Notes: a model not told the origin generated them from the sequence alone. DNA of 64,000 nucleotides from CAVVSQ01 sp963848825 (GCA_963848825.1 CAWKFA010000002.1:186001-250000), one strand, 5' to 3'; positions 1 through 10,227 are shown, counted from the first letter of the stretch. Numbers and translations: made by a program.

Positions 1-885
1 CACGCGACCCTTGCGAATCCTGTACATCCACAGACCGACAAATAGCGCGATGGGAATGGTGCAAGCGATAGTAAAGGTCCCCCACGAGCTGCCCGGCACA
101 AGCTGGTGCGATCCCGCCGGCACGCGAAACTCGACCCCGTTGCCGGCCGCGGCTGGTACCGCGGGAGCTTCGACATGCGTATCCGCTTTGACGGGCACCT
201 TGATCTGGAACTTCTCGGGGCGCCGCACCACCGGGGCGTCCTTGGCATAGCGAATGTCGCAGCCTTCAGGAAAATCGAGCACCAGGGCGCCGCCGTCAAC
301 CTGGCGCTGAGTTCGGCGCTGCGGCGCGGCGATCAGCATTCCGGCGGGCAGGTTGACCTCCTCGCCGCCCAGCGCCTTGACGACGACAAAACCGAGACCG
401 GCCAGGGCGATGACGACAATACACAGGATTGCCAGGGACACGATGATGGAAGCCGGGCGGCCCAGCTCGGTCAGCGCGATTTGTGCCAGCGATTTGCCCC
501 CGCGGCGAACGGATGCCGCGAGCACGAGCATGTCCTGCACCGCCCCCGCCAGACATACGCCGATCACCAACCAGAGCAGACCAGGAAGATAGCCATACTG
601 GACAGCCAGTACCGGCCCGATGAGCGGACCCGCGCCGGAGATGGCGGCGAAGTGATGGCCGAACAGCACCCACTTATTGGTCGGGTGGTAGTTCTGCCCA
701 TCCTCGAAAGTATGTGCCGGCGTCTGGCGTTGATCGTCCAAAACAGCCACGCGCGCCGCCAAAAACGCGCTGTAATAGCGATAGGCGATGGCGAGGATGC
801 AGAGTACCAGCAGCAAGATCGGCATGGCACGCATGACGGTCTGCCCGGCAATTTCCTCGGTAAATAGGCTGGCGAATAGTGTCAC
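1..885 (-). CDS. cstA: CstA-family carbon starvation transporter, N-terminal part
   Basis: The minus strand is open from a GTG at 885 to the window edge (295 codons, 3' end missing). Residues 15-35 form a membrane segment. The following stretch contains YHPTNKWVLFGHHFAAISGA, the conserved CstA signature near the N-terminus, then PLIGPVLAVQYGYLPGLLW and an LVLAASVRRGGKSLAQIA region. CstA proteins are inner-membrane transporters for peptides or pyruvate with many helices and about 550-700 residues, so roughly half the gene is missing. An ATG at 834 is an alternative start, but the GTG keeps more sequence in frame. Between the fourth and fifth predicted helices is a long hydrophilic insert (roughly residues 175-265). 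The gene is divergent from the MFS gene at 1000. Family assignment is confident; the substrate is not known. Confidence 0.85.
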   Translation of the reverse strand, partial: MTLFASLFTEEIAGQTVMRAMPILLLVLCILAIAYRYYSAFLAARVAVLDDQRQTPAHTFEDGQNYHPTNKWVLFGHHFAAISGAGPLIGPVLAVQYGYLPGLLWLVIGVCLAGAVQDMLVLAASVRRGGKSLAQIALTELGRPASIIVSLAILCIVVIALAGLGFVVVKALGGEEVNLPAGMLIAAPQRRTQRQVDGGALVLDFPEGCDIRYAKDAPVVRRPEKFQIKVPVKADTHVEAPAVPAAAGNGVEFRVPAGSHQLVPGSSWGTFTIACTIPIALFVGLWMYRIRKGRV

Positions 886-999
886 GTTACAAGTCTCGCG
901 AATGGTTTGGCCAGGAGGCCCAATAGCTTCCGTGGGAAAAACCTATTTTAGCAAAGGAATGATTGACAGGACCAAAAACCTGCTCTACAACGAAGCCAC

Positions 1000-2294
1000 A
1001 TGACAATCCCTCTCCACCGTGTTCCGGCGCGCGCCTGGGTCGTAACCTTCGCGGGCACCGCCGTCAATCTGTGCCTGGGCATACTTTACGCCTGGAACGT
1101 GTGGAAGAATAAACTGATCGCGTCGGCCGCCCACCCCGCCGGTTCGGCCATGACCGGGCTTGATGAAGGATGGCTTTATTTAACCCGCGCGGAGGGCACC
1201 TGGGCCTTTTCCATCTGCGGCTTCGTCTTCGCCCTGTGCATGATTCCTGGCGGCCGCCTCCAGGACAAGTTCGGCCCCAAGATTGGCACTACCGCGGGAG
1301 GGCTTTTTCTGGCGGCGGGCTGCATCCTCTCCGGCCTGATGAAAAGCTACGTCGGTCTGCTGCTTGGGTTTGGCGTGATGGGCGGCATCGGTATGGGCCT
1401 GGCCTACGCGGCCACGACGCCGGCCGCGGTGAAATGGTTCGGCCCACACCAGCGTGGGCTCATCGTCGGCCTGGTAGTCGGCGGTTACGGCGGCGCCGCC
1501 ATCTATATCTCACCGCTCGCGGAATATCTCATCGCCAACTACGGCTTGACCGGCAGTTTTGTCGGCCTGGGACTGTTTTTCGCCTTCGTCATCGTCGTGG
1601 CGGGCCAGTTGCTTTCTTGGCCGGAGCCGGGTTATGTTCCGCCCGGGGTGACCGCCGGCGCCCAGATGCCGCGCTGACGCAGGTCGATTGGCCGGCAGGC
1701 GCCATGATGAAGACCTGGCAGTTCTACGGCCTGGTGTTCTTGTTCATCTGTTCGGCCCAGTCGGGACTGCTTGTCATCGGCAACGCCACGCCCGATCTTG
1801 AACCGGACCGCGCAGACGATCGCTTTTCTGGCCGCGAACGCCTGGATCTTGTCTTCCTATGGTGGCTTCGTCAATGCCATCGGCCGAGTCGGCACTGGGG
1901 TCTACTCCGATCGGATTGGGCGGCTGACCTCCTACCGCATCAACAGCGCCATCTGTGCAGTTTTCCTGTTTCTCACGCCGGCGATCATGGCCTCCGGAAA
2001 CGTGCCGTTGCTTTTTCTCGCCGTCGGCATCGCCTACTGGCAATACGGCGGCGGTCTTGCCCTACTGCCCGCCTTGACGGCCGATTTCTTTGGCGCCAAA
2101 ACCTCGGCTTCAATTATGGGCTGGTTTTTATCGGCTGGGGTATCGCCTTCTTCGTGCCCCAGCTGGCCGGCTACATCGAGGACTGGACCGGCAGCCTCGA
2201 CAGCGCCTTTTACCTCTCCGGGGGCCTGTTGGTAGCAGCCATCTTGCTAAGCTTCCGTGTGCGCCGCCCGCTGGCGGTAAACGAGCAGAAATAG
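1000..2294 (+). CDS. OFA-type major facilitator transporter, three frameshifts
   Basis: A 12-helix MFS transporter is readable if three frame changes are accepted, near 1665, 1797 and 2095. The first part has GILYAWNVWKNKL, the loop GGRLQDKFGPKIG between helices 2 and 3 (the MFS signature), and GGIGMGLAYAATTPAAVKWF, typical of the oxalate/formate antiporter (OFA) branch. The middle part has a GRVGTGVYSDRIGR loop, the second-half counterpart. The last part ends with WTGSLDSAFYLSGGLL and a stop at 2294. OFA members exchange small carboxylates across the inner membrane; this one's substrate cannot be inferred. Every segment stays conserved across the frame changes, so these are more likely sequence errors than decay. 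It lies divergently from cstA, another organic-acid or peptide carrier. Confidence 0.75.
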
Positions 2295-2960
2295 GCTAAA
2301 GCAACGGCACACTCGCCGCCCCGTGGCGCGGTCCTGGATGGGTCACTCGTGTCTCAAGCGAGTATACAGGCACAGTTTTATCCGCAACCCCTTGACAACA
2401 AAGCACTTTAATACAGTATTTTGCCGTGTCTCGCAGACTGGTGAGCCACGGAAAGGCCCCGACGGCACCGGTTACCGCTGCCTCTCCGAACGCCCCCGCC
2501 CAAGATTTCGAACGCGGCCCCCCCAAACGCTACCACGTGCTCAAATGACTTCACCAGTCGGCGTCGGCCTCCTTCATAGTTTCCCCGGCGCAATCCAGTG
2601 GCACGGCCGCATCGCCGCATGCAAAAATGGTATGTATGCACCCTCCGGGCAACCCCCTCGGCGACGCATAGCATTTTGCATAGCATGTCGCATGGCAAAT
2701 TCACGAACGTCCTGCAGGAACGATCCCACCAAGGTTGGAGGTATCGGGTGTTGCGGCCGCCGGGTGCCATTGCCACACGGTACCAGGGTGGCAATGCGGA
2801 CGTCTATGCTCGCCACCACCCACTCCACGACCCCTCGCCGGCTCGTCCGGCAGGTGAGAAAGGTCTCTAGCTAAAAAGCCAACCCACTCCACTCCACGAC
2901 CCCGGCCGGCTTGCCCGGCCGGTGAGAAAGGTCTGCAGCTAAAAACCCACCCCCGGCACT
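2295..2960. other. Gene-poor stretch with a promoter-like box and hairpins
   Basis: No reading frame here looks like a protein: the open frames are rich in Arg, Pro and Ser and resemble random GC-rich DNA. A TTGACA at about 2392 followed by an AT-rich spacer looks like a sigma70-type promoter without an evident gene downstream. An 8-bp perfect stem ATTGCCAC/GTGGCAAT lies at 2769-2795. The right end carries a direct repeat, listed separately. Confidence 0.4.
2818..2948. repeat. Imperfect tandem direct repeat, two units
   Basis: Two units of about 65 nt (roughly 2818-2880 and 2882-2948) share CCCACTCCACGACCCC, a GC-rich hairpin with a CCGGC/GCCGG stem, then GGTGAGAAAGGTCT and AGCTAAAAA. The second unit has a short extra CTCCA. 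They sit just after the methylase remnant on the minus strand and could be a pair of intergenic repeats or decayed terminators. Function is unknown. Confidence 0.6.
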
Positions 2961-3222
2961 CACCCCTTCACCTTCTCCGCCACCGCCGTGAACATCTCCA
3001 GCGCCGTTTGCAGATCGTCAGCTATCTCCTGGGCCAACACGTCGGGCGTGGGCAGATCATCGGAATCTTCCAGGCTTTTGTCCTTGAGCCAAAAAATGTC
3101 CAGGTTCACCTTGTCTCGCTTCATCAGGTCTTCGTAATCGAACGAACGCCAGCGGCCTTCTGAGCTGGCTTCGCTCCAGGTTGGTTCGCGCCGGTGGCGG
3201 TTTTCAGGTTTGTAGCCAATCC
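2961..3222 (-). pseudogene. Remnant of a type I restriction-modification methylase (HsdM) C-terminus
   Basis: On the minus strand, about 85 codons end in a TGA at 2961-2963 and contain EGRWRSFDYEDLM, KVNLDIFWLKDKSLED and LPTPDVLAQEIADDL. This is the conserved tail of N6-adenine methylase subunits of type I systems, where a FWLKD-type segment precedes an acidic C-terminal helix that binds the rest of the complex. No S-adenosylmethionine site, NPPF motif, specificity subunit or HsdR is present upstream. The frame runs instead into the end of the kinase-like ORF, which overlaps it by about 19 nt. It is therefore a fragment left by a deletion, probably the relic of a defence locus beside the CRISPR system. 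Confidence 0.6.
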
Positions 3223-3587
3223 GCCATGACTTCCTCCGAGAAGTCGAGAGGGCGGTCTAGATGCGCACCGGCGAAATCAAGTACGAACGGGCGACCAACC
3301 ACGGTCATTTCCAGGATCCACGAATTGTCGTCGAATTTGAGCAACCTGGGAACATTGCAGCCACGGATCTCCGTCACGGCATTTTCTTGCAAACGAAGAT
3401 AAACGTCTCGTTCACGTAAGTACTCAGCTTCTCGTATAGGTGCCTTGATCGCCGAGAGGCCTATTTTGGATTGGTTTTCCGCGTCGAAAACGATACCATG
3501 AACACCGAATCCAAGCTGTTTACCGACGTCCAATCTATTACGGTTGGCGTATTCCTGAATTCGCTCCAAAAGTTCAGTTTTACCCAT
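3204..3587 (-). CDS. Kinase-like N-lobe fragment, hypothetical
   Basis: The ATG at 3587 begins MGKTELLERIQEYANRNRLD, followed by KQLGFGVHGIVFDAE. This resembles a glycine-rich loop, with a later AIKAP that could supply the ATP-anchoring lysine and RERDVYLRLQE as a possible helix C. The protein stops after about 127 residues, before any HxD catalytic loop, so if it is a kinase fold only the N-lobe remains. The stop lies inside the methylase remnant, suggesting the 3' part was lost when the two sequences were joined. The kinase resemblance is my reading of motif spacing and is tentative. The gene is head-to-head with the 90-aa gene on the other strand; the two start codons overlap. Confidence 0.45.
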   Translation of the reverse strand: MGKTELLERIQEYANRNRLDVGKQLGFGVHGIVFDAENQSKIGLSAIKAPIREAEYLRERDVYLRLQENAVTEIRGCNVPRLLKFDDNSWILEMTVVGRPFVLDFAGAHLDRPLDFSEEVMADWLQT

Positions 3588-3858
3588 GAACGCAACCAAC
3601 CTAAAAACCCATGGCCACTCCGCCGACGTACGCATGCAGTTGAACGTCAACGGTCACGTGTTGTCGGTATCTCAACTCGGGCCGGATTTTCTTATTTTGA
3701 AAAACCCGATCGACCACCCTCCCACTAAAGCCGAAATTGCCGTTTGGGTCGATGGCCACGAAAGACGCTGGCCAGTCTGGCTAGCCGACGGCATCAAAAT
3801 CGGCCAGCGGGAAATCGGTATCTCCCGCTACCCGAGCGTCAATGGGTCCACGGTCTAA
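3586..3858 (+). CDS. Small conserved hypothetical protein (90 aa)
   Basis: The ATG at 3586 opens a 90-residue protein with VNGHVLSVSQLGPDFLILKN, a DHPPTKAEIAVWVDG segment and RRWPVWLADGIKIG. The sequence is soluble, rich in beta-strand residues, and lacks signal peptide or membrane segments. I recall short proteins of this pattern in planctomycete genomes but know no function. It shares its start region with the divergent kinase-like fragment at 3587, so the two were probably expressed from one compact region or paired originally. The next gene is cas3, 149 nt downstream. Confidence 0.55.
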   Translation: MNATNLKTHGHSADVRMQLNVNGHVLSVSQLGPDFLILKNPIDHPPTKAEIAVWVDGHERRWPVWLADGIKIGQREIGISRYPSVNGSTV

Positions 3859-3927
3859 CGACCGTGGTTTGGTAAAGCCATCGGCCAGGGGCCAACCCCT
3901 AAGAAACACAATACTTCAATGGATCCC

Positions 3928-3956
3928 AACCGTCCGTGATTTTTCTATCGTATACT
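3928..3956 (+). promoter_or_regulatory. Possible promoter of the cas operon
   Basis: A good -10 hexamer TATACT lies at 3951-3956 in a locally AT-rich stretch, about 50 nt before the likely cas3 start. The matching -35 region is poor, so this is a weak prediction. Confidence 0.3.
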
Positions 3957-4006
3957 TGCCGCCGTGCTTGTCAACACTTATTGTCTTTCTCATGGGATGT
4001 AAAAAA

Positions 4007-6647
4007 ATGATAGATTTTTTTAAAATGTTTGAACACTTAACCGGAAATTCTCCATTCCCGTGGCAAATCGCGCTGTACGAGCGGTTCATGGCTGATCGCG
4101 GAGACAACATTCCAGGGTCGTGTAACTTGCCGACAGGATTGGGTAAAACCTCGGTCATTGCTATCTGGTTAATCGCTCTGGCGAATGACCCAACAAAAAT
4201 CCCTCGACGGCTTGTTTACGTCGTCAACCGGCGGACCGTAGTCGACCAGACAACCGACGAGGTGGAAAAACTTCGTGACAATCTCCTACATTGCCCTGAA
4301 TTAGTCGGCTTGAAATCTCGTTTCGGCGATCTTGCCATCAGCACTTTACGTGGCCAGTTTGCCGACAACCGCGAATGGTCGGCCGATCCTTCCCGGCCGG
4401 CCGTGATCTGCGGCACGGTGGACATGATAGGCAGCCGGTTGCTGTTCAGCGGATATGGGGTGGGGTTCAAAGCCAAGCCGCTGCACGCCGGATTCTTGGG
4501 ACAGGATGTATTGCTCGTACACGATGAAGCCCACCTGGAGCCGGCGTTTCAGAAACTGCTTTTGGCAATCGAGTGCGAACAGCATGGGGGTCGATTGAAC
4601 GAGCGGTGCGAATGTGTGGATCTTGGAAAAGGAATGACCGACTTCCGACCCTTGCGCGTGATGGAGCTTTCGGCCACGTCTCGCGGCGACGGCGAGGAAT
4701 TCAACCTCAGCGAGGCGGATGAGAAACACGCCGTCGTGAAACGACGTATCCACGCGGCGAAGTCGCTTGCATTTCATCCCGTTCACAACGAAAAGAACCA
4801 ACTCACTGCGAAACTTCTCGAACTCGCTCTTGCTCACAAGGACAAACAGCAGGCGATCCTGGTCTTCGTCCGCAGCGTCGAAGCAGTCGGCGCCCTTGTT
4901 ATTGGCCTTCGCAAGGCGAAGCTAGAAGTGCAGCAACTGACCGGCACGATGCGGGGCCTGGAGCGCGATCGAATGGCGGACCCACGAAAGGCGGACGCCT
5001 GCCCGATCTTTGCTCGTTTCCTGAAACCACCTAAGAAGGACGCTCCCGAAGGGGAGCGTTGGAAGATCGTGCCTAAATCTGGCACAGTCTACCTCGTTTG
5101 CACGAGTGCTGGCGAAGTAGGGGTGAATATCTCCGCCGATCATCTCGTTTGCGATCTCTCCACTTTCGAAAGCATGGCCCAACGTTTCGGCCGTGTGAAT
5201 CGGTTTGGCGAATCTCAAGACACTCGGATCGACATCGTTTACCCAACGAATTTCGAAGACACCGAGCTCGAAACGAGGCGGTCTCGCACGCTTGTGCTTT
5301 TGCAATCCCTGAACGGCCTCGGCAGCCCGTCGGCCCTCAGCACCTTGGACCCAGACGCCCGACGCAACGCTTTCGCACCCACACCCTTGATCTTGCCAAC
5401 TTCGGACATTCTCTTCGATGCCTGGGCGCTCACAACGATCCGTGAAGTGCTGCCCGGACGGCCTCCGGTGGCGCCGTATCTCCACGGCATCAGTGAGTGG
5501 GAGCCGCCGCAAACGAAAGTTGCGTGGCGAGAGGAAGTTTGGGAACTCCGTCGGGAATTTGATGACGAACCTGAGCGCAAGCAGTTCCAGAAGTACGCGA
5601 CGGAGTTGCTTGACGACTACCCTTTGAAAGCCCACGAAACACTAGTGAACCCGACTTACCGGCTCGTAAAGGAACTCGGAAAGCTCACTGCCCCGGTTGG
5701 TACGCCAATCTGGATCGTAAGAGACGACGATACGGTGAGCGTCATCACTTTGGAAGAATTGCGCGAATCAGATAGTAAGAGGCTCGAAGGACAGACGCTC
5801 TTGTTGCCGCCAGAGGCGGGTGGTTTGTCGCTCAACAACAAAGGCGGATCGACCGGGCTATTCGAGGGTTCAGCGAAGTTCGCCCCCGAACATCGCAAGG
5901 TCTATGATGTTGCGGACGAATTGTACGACCAGGACGGTCCACTACGCCAACGGAAATGGGATGACGATACCAGACCCAGGAGGATGAAACTGGAACGCAC
6001 GATAGTTTTCCGTAACTCGGACGACGAAGACGCAAAGCCGACAAACACTTGGTACTGGTTTGTGCGACCCCTCGGCGCGGCAGCCAACGCGAAAGCTGCG
6101 AAGAAATACGATCTTCAGCCGCACCTTGACGACACGAAAGAAGCCGTTGAGAAATTCATATCGAAGTTAAATCTCAACAGAAGCCTTCAGCAAGCTGTCG
6201 TTCTTGCGGCACAGTTTCACGACCTTGGCAAGGATCGCAAGCGTTGGCAGAACGGCATCGGGAATGCAGTCTATCCGGCACAAAAATGGGCAAAGTCCGG
6301 TGACCGCAGGGCCACGACCGAGCGCTCGACGTACCGTCACGAATTCGGGTCGTTGCTCGATTTAGCGGCCCGCTCCGAATTCACAGCGCTATCGGCGGAA
6401 TTGCAAGAAGTCGTGCTACACCTAATTGGAGCGCACCACGGCCGTGCTCGGCCGCACTTTCCCAATAACGAAGCCACCGACGACAACCACGCCGACGATA
6501 AATCCATGACACTCGCAGCTCGAAGTGCCTCGGCGGTTTGCTCGTCTGCAGCGCAAATACGGCCGGTGGGGCTTGGCGTATCTGGAATCTCTGGTGCGGG
6601 CTGCCGACATTATGGCGTCTCAAAAAGCGGAAGGAAGTGATTCATGA
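4007..6647 (+). CDS. cas3: Cas3 helicase-nuclease, type I-G, HD domain at the C-terminus
   Basis: Cas3 is recruited by the Cascade complex and unwinds and degrades target DNA. The helicase part has Walker A LPTGLGKTSV near residue 40, a DEAH box in LLVHDEAHLE near residue 175, and a C-terminal RecA-like motif with AQRFGRVNRFGE. The HD nuclease lies at the C-terminal end, with QFHDLGKDRKRWQ, a HEFGS segment and GAHHGRARP. This helicase-then-HD order is typical of type I-G (I-U) and the reverse of most type I Cas3. I chose ATG 4007 (MIDFFKMFEHLTG); an ATG at 3992 is possible. Near 6525 one extra base throws the frame. Removing it restores VPRRFARLQRKYGRWGLAYL and ends at TGA 6645-6647, giving a 4-nt ATGA overlap with csb3. 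Left uncorrected, the frame stops at 6640. Confidence 0.93.
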
Positions 6648-7528
6648 TCCGCGTGAACGTCGATCCGACTAACCCCGGCCAATTCTTCGCCTGCTGCGGC
6701 CTGCTCGAACTCGCCGACCGTTTGTGGCCCGCCTCCGAAGGATGGTTTGAAAAGGAATATTTTTTCCTTCACACAAATGAATCCGTCGAAAACGCCACGG
6801 CACTGAGTTTGTTCAATCAACTGAAGGGTTGTGCCCTGGGCAATACCATGACGGCCCAGCAAATAACCCGGCTCAAGGAGCTTTCGGCGATGAAAGGAAG
6901 TATGCGATCCAAAAGTCCCGGGCTGGATGAAGAAAAGGCTTTTTTGGAAAAACTCCTTCGCGAAGAACCGATTCTACTTGATGCGCCCTTTCATCTGCGA
7001 TTGGATTGGTTCCGGGACAATCGCGCCGCCGGCAGCCGGTTCAAGACTTGGGCTGGCCGACAATCAGTTCTGGAAATCGCGTCGTCCATGAAAAATGCCT
7101 TGTCCGCCCCTGACTGGGGAGCCCCGGCGTTGGAGGATTGTTTGTCGCGAACGGTCAGCGGCTGTGGTCTTCCGTTCAATTTCGATTCCGATCTCGGTGG
7201 GCAAGGATCCGCTCTTGACGTTGGTTTTAGCTTCGATCCGCTCGCCGGCAGTACTTTGACGAGGATCGAGTCCGGTGCCCGGCCCTGTCTCGAGTTGCTA
7301 GCGTTTATTGGCCTGCAACGGTTCCGACCGATGCAACTGAGGAACGAAAACCGATTCGTTTACAGTACCTGGAATCGTCCTCTCACGCCCGAAATCGCCG
7401 CGCCGGCTGCCTGTGGAATGCTGCCACTTGCAGGCGCTTCGGCGTTCGAGTTCCGGCTTCTGTATCGCACGAAATATCTGAAGAGTTTCCTTCCCGCGAT
7501 TCCCTTTTCTGGAGGTTCCGATGAGTGA
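6644..7528 (+). CDS. csb3: Csb3 (GSU0052 family), type I-G CRISPR effector subunit
   Basis: The protein has 294 residues and starts MIRVNVDPTNPGQFFACCGL, the family hallmark, followed by LELADRLWP. Csb3 belongs to the Cas8-like subunits of type I-G effectors; the large-subunit role is proposed from family context rather than seen here. The mid-region has LRLDWFRDN, TWAGRQSVLEI and FNFDSDLGGQGSALDVGFSFD, and the C-terminal part has LAFIGLQRFRP. It begins in the ATGA overlap with the corrected end of cas3 and its own stop overlaps the csb1 start by 8 nt, so translation is probably coupled. Order cas3-csb3-csb1-csb2 matches the Geobacter GSU0051-0054 arrangement. This is the only interference gene here without a visible frameshift. 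Confidence 0.88.
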   Translation: MIRVNVDPTNPGQFFACCGLLELADRLWPASEGWFEKEYFFLHTNESVENATALSLFNQLKGCALGNTMTAQQITRLKELSAMKGSMRSKSPGLDEEKAFLEKLLREEPILLDAPFHLRLDWFRDNRAAGSRFKTWAGRQSVLEIASSMKNALSAPDWGAPALEDCLSRTVSGCGLPFNFDSDLGGQGSALDVGFSFDPLAGSTLTRIESGARPCLELLAFIGLQRFRPMQLRNENRFVYSTWNRPLTPEIAAPAACGMLPLAGASAFEFRLLYRTKYLKSFLPAIPFSGGSDE

Positions 7529-8652
7529 TGCAGCTAAGTACGATTCCTGGCTGACGACCGACGCTGTCGCCGCGTTGGTGATCCGCGAGCACCTGAGCCC
7601 GTCGAAGGCCCGGACGGAGTAATCTTTCCGGCGACCTATGCCGCAGCCGAAGACAAAAGAGTGTTCCCCGGCGGATACAACATCGACCCGCCCGAGGGGG
7701 ATAAGAACGTCTGCCTCGTCGATAGCGTCGGTTCGCAGGCCAACCGCATCGAACCGATCTTCGCCAAGCCGGAATATGCCAAGCTCGTTCCGCAAATCAC
7801 CGTAAAAGCTGGCGAGAAGTCCGTGAGCATGCTCGAAGCGGGCCACCGCGCCGGCGATGCTCTCGTTCGCTGCACGGCGTTGCAAAAGAATCTGCAAGAC
7901 GCTTTCAAGGCCGTGCTGAAAGGCAACGCCGAACCGATGGCCAAGATCGCCCCGACATCTCTCGTGTTCGGCGTCTGGGATTCGCGCGACACACAAGCCA
8001 AGCTGCCCCGATTGGTCGCGTCCACGATCCGCGCGTTCGATGTGAAGCGGCTACGCCGTTCCGCGCAGTACAATCCCGCGACGGATTACATCACCGATAA
8101 GCTCTTGGAGGAAACGACCGATAAGGCCACCAAGGAAGCTTACGCGGAACGCGGCTTCGTCCACGTTCCTGCGACCGGATCCCACGGCGGCGTGATCGCC
8201 ACCGGCGGCGTCCGCCGCGATGCCACTCTCAGCCTGGCGGCCCTGCGGTTGCTCGCCGCTGGTACGGATAATGACGAAGACGCTTGCTCTCCGGCGTTAC
8301 GTACTCGGCCTGTCGCTCGTCGCGTTCACCGCCAATGCTTCGACCTACCTTCGCCAAGGGTGCAACCTCGTGCCCGACATCGACAAACCACGCGAGTTCA
8401 CGGTCATCCACTCCGACGGTTCCCACGAAGCGCCGAAAGCTGACCCATGCCGACGCGCTGAGATTCGCCCTGGCGGCAGCTAAAGCGTTCGGGGTGGGCG
8501 AAGATCGGGAAGTGAAATTTGAGCCAGAACTCGCCAAAATGGACATTGCCGGCGAGGGAGATACCAAGGCCACTCGCAAGGCTGAGGCGAAGAAGGCCGC
8601 GAAGGCTGCGGCGGCCTTGGCCGTTCCTTCTCCAGCAAAAGGAGTTGAGTAA
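7521..8652 (+). CDS. csb1: Csb1 (GSU0053, Cas7 family) crRNA-backbone protein, frameshifted
   Basis: Csb1 is the Cas7-type subunit that coats the crRNA. The start ATG at 7521 reads MSDAAKYDSWLTTDAVAALV. A missing G near 7600 breaks the frame, after which FPATYAAAEDK, GGYNID, LVDSVGSQANRIEPIF, AGHRAGDALVR, PTSLVFGVWDSRDTQAKLPR and GGVIATGGVRRDATLSLAAL follow, the conserved core. Two more changes near 8270 and 8440 lead through LRRYVLGLSLVAFTANASTYL and KLTHADALRFALAAAKAFG to a lysine/alanine-rich tail. The TAA at 8650-8652 overlaps the csb2 start (TAATG). The corrected length of about 376 residues is normal for the family. Conservation continues through all four segments, favouring sequence error over decay, but three breaks in one gene need read-level checking. 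Confidence 0.85.
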
Positions 8653-10201
8653 TGCCTTCCTTTTTCTGCCTTACAGTTCGCTTTCTCGACCCCACGCCAA
8701 CATTCCATGGCAAGGCCGATGCCGCCAAGCCCGAGTGGCCACCGTCTCCTTTGCGGCTCTTCCAAGCCCTCGTTGCTGCGGCGGCCCACCGTTGGCGGGA
8801 CACCATGTTCGCGGAATATGTCCGCCCAGCCCTACAGTGGCTCGAAGTATTTAATCCCGTGATCATTGCCCCACGCATTCAGGCGGAACGCACTCCCTAC
8901 CGGATGTACGTTCCTAATAACGCCGGAGACCTCGTCACCGCCGACTGGGCACGCGGAAATATCGATTCCAGCATGGCCAAGCACCGAATTGAAAAAGACG
9001 TTCGCCCCACGCGACTTCTCGACGGGGACTGCGTTCATTACCTTTGGGAGCTTCCCGACCCGTTGTCGCCCAAAATCGACGACTACTTGAAAGCCCTCTC
9101 CAGCGCCGCTTGCTCCATTACTCATCTCGGTTGGGGCATCGATATGGTCGCCGCCAATGCGTCTGTCATTTCGGAAGAAGCATTCACCAAACTTCCTGGC
9201 GAAGTCTGGCGGCCTAGCCCGGATTCACAAATGCCGGGATTGCGAGTGCCTATTTCCGGCACACTCGACGGCCTGATTTCCAAACACAAGGCTTTTCTGA
9301 ACCGCCTTGGGCCGGGGGGCTTCATTCCTGTTCCGCCTCTTTCCGCGTTTCGAGTTGTTAGTTATTGTCGCGATCGTGATCCCGTAAAGCGTCCCGTAGC
9401 CGCGTTTAGCATCCTAAAACTCGATGCCAGTGGCTTCCGCTCGTTCGACACGATGCGATGGGGAAGGTGTGTGGCCGGCATGTTGCGACATGCGGCGCGG
9501 ATCAGCGCGGAAAATTCGGGGTGGCCCAAAGAGAAAAGGGATTCCTTCATTCTTGGACATGGCGAAATTCTCGGCGAGGAGCACAAACCCGTCGGACCGA
9601 ACCGCTTCGCATATCTTCCATTGCCAAGCATCGAACGACGCGGAGAAACCAATCTCGTTGTCACTTCCATCCGTCGGGCACTGATTACTGTTCTTGGGGA
9701 GGCGGTCATCAAGAAATTGCCTGGGCTCGCCGACAGTTGGCAGGAGTTGAATTGGTCCCTGAGTACAACGGCAAATTTCTCGCCGAATGCGAAGCACATA
9801 ATCTTTCAAGTCATGATTCACTGGCCGTTTTGAGTCTCCTGCCGGAATCGGACAAGGGGGTAAGTCCATATATCAAAGCATCCCATGAGTGGATTACCGT
9901 GACCCCGGTCGCACTTCCCGGTTCGGATGATGGCAAAGCGGAAAAAACCGACAAACTTCTAAAGAAAATGTTTCAGCACGCGGGTTTGTCGTGGGACCAG
10001 GTAGCTGATTTGGATTTCCATCGTATGCCATTCTTGCGAGGCCTTGAAGATGCGAGGCGTTATCGTCCGAGTGGACCTCATTATCTTTCAAATTGCACCA
10101 TGTACCACATGCGTATCCGTTGGAAATATCCGCGGCCGGGTCCAATCGTTCTCGGCTCGGGACGATATTGCGGGTTGGGTCTGTTCGCGGCCGTTTCTTG
10201 A
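8652..10201 (+). CDS. csb2: Csb2 (GSU0054), fused Cas5-Cas6-type subunit, one frameshift
   Basis: Csb2 combines a Cas5-like part, which caps the crRNA 5' handle, with a Cas6-like part that cuts repeat RNA. The N-terminus MPSFFCLTVRFLDPTPTFHG and PEWPPSPLRLFQALVAAAA are diagnostic. SDPL-like HYLWELPDPLS, ITHLGWGIDMVAANA, GFIPVPPLSAFRVVSY and GPNRFAYLPLPSIERRG follow. The frame changes near 9765. The second segment gives LLPESDKG, SHEWITVTPVALPGSDD, KLLKKMFQHAGLSWDQV and a glycine-rich end LGSGRYCGLGLFA, the RAMP-type G-loop. The stop at 10201 is followed 27 nt later by the first leader-like element. In known I-G operons a cas4-cas1 fusion and cas2 come next; here the leader and array come instead. 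Confidence 0.87.
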
Positions 10202-10227
10202 GTATTGCGGACTCGCCGTTGTAGTTC

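Noticed and set aside
296..851. Several open frames on both strands inside the CstA region
   Set aside because: Shadows of the minus-strand CstA frame, which alone has family motifs and membrane segments.
2323..2874. 183-residue plus-strand open frame after a promoter-like box
   Set aside because: Composition is like random GC-rich DNA and it overlaps hairpins and repeats.
6644..7528. Csx17 as identity of the second CRISPR gene
   Set aside because: Csx17 is much longer; length and N-terminal motif fit Csb3 (GSU0052).
7521..10201. Interpretation of csb1 and csb2 as dead pseudogenes
   Set aside because: Conservation continues through every break, and housekeeping genes in the window show the same kind of indel.
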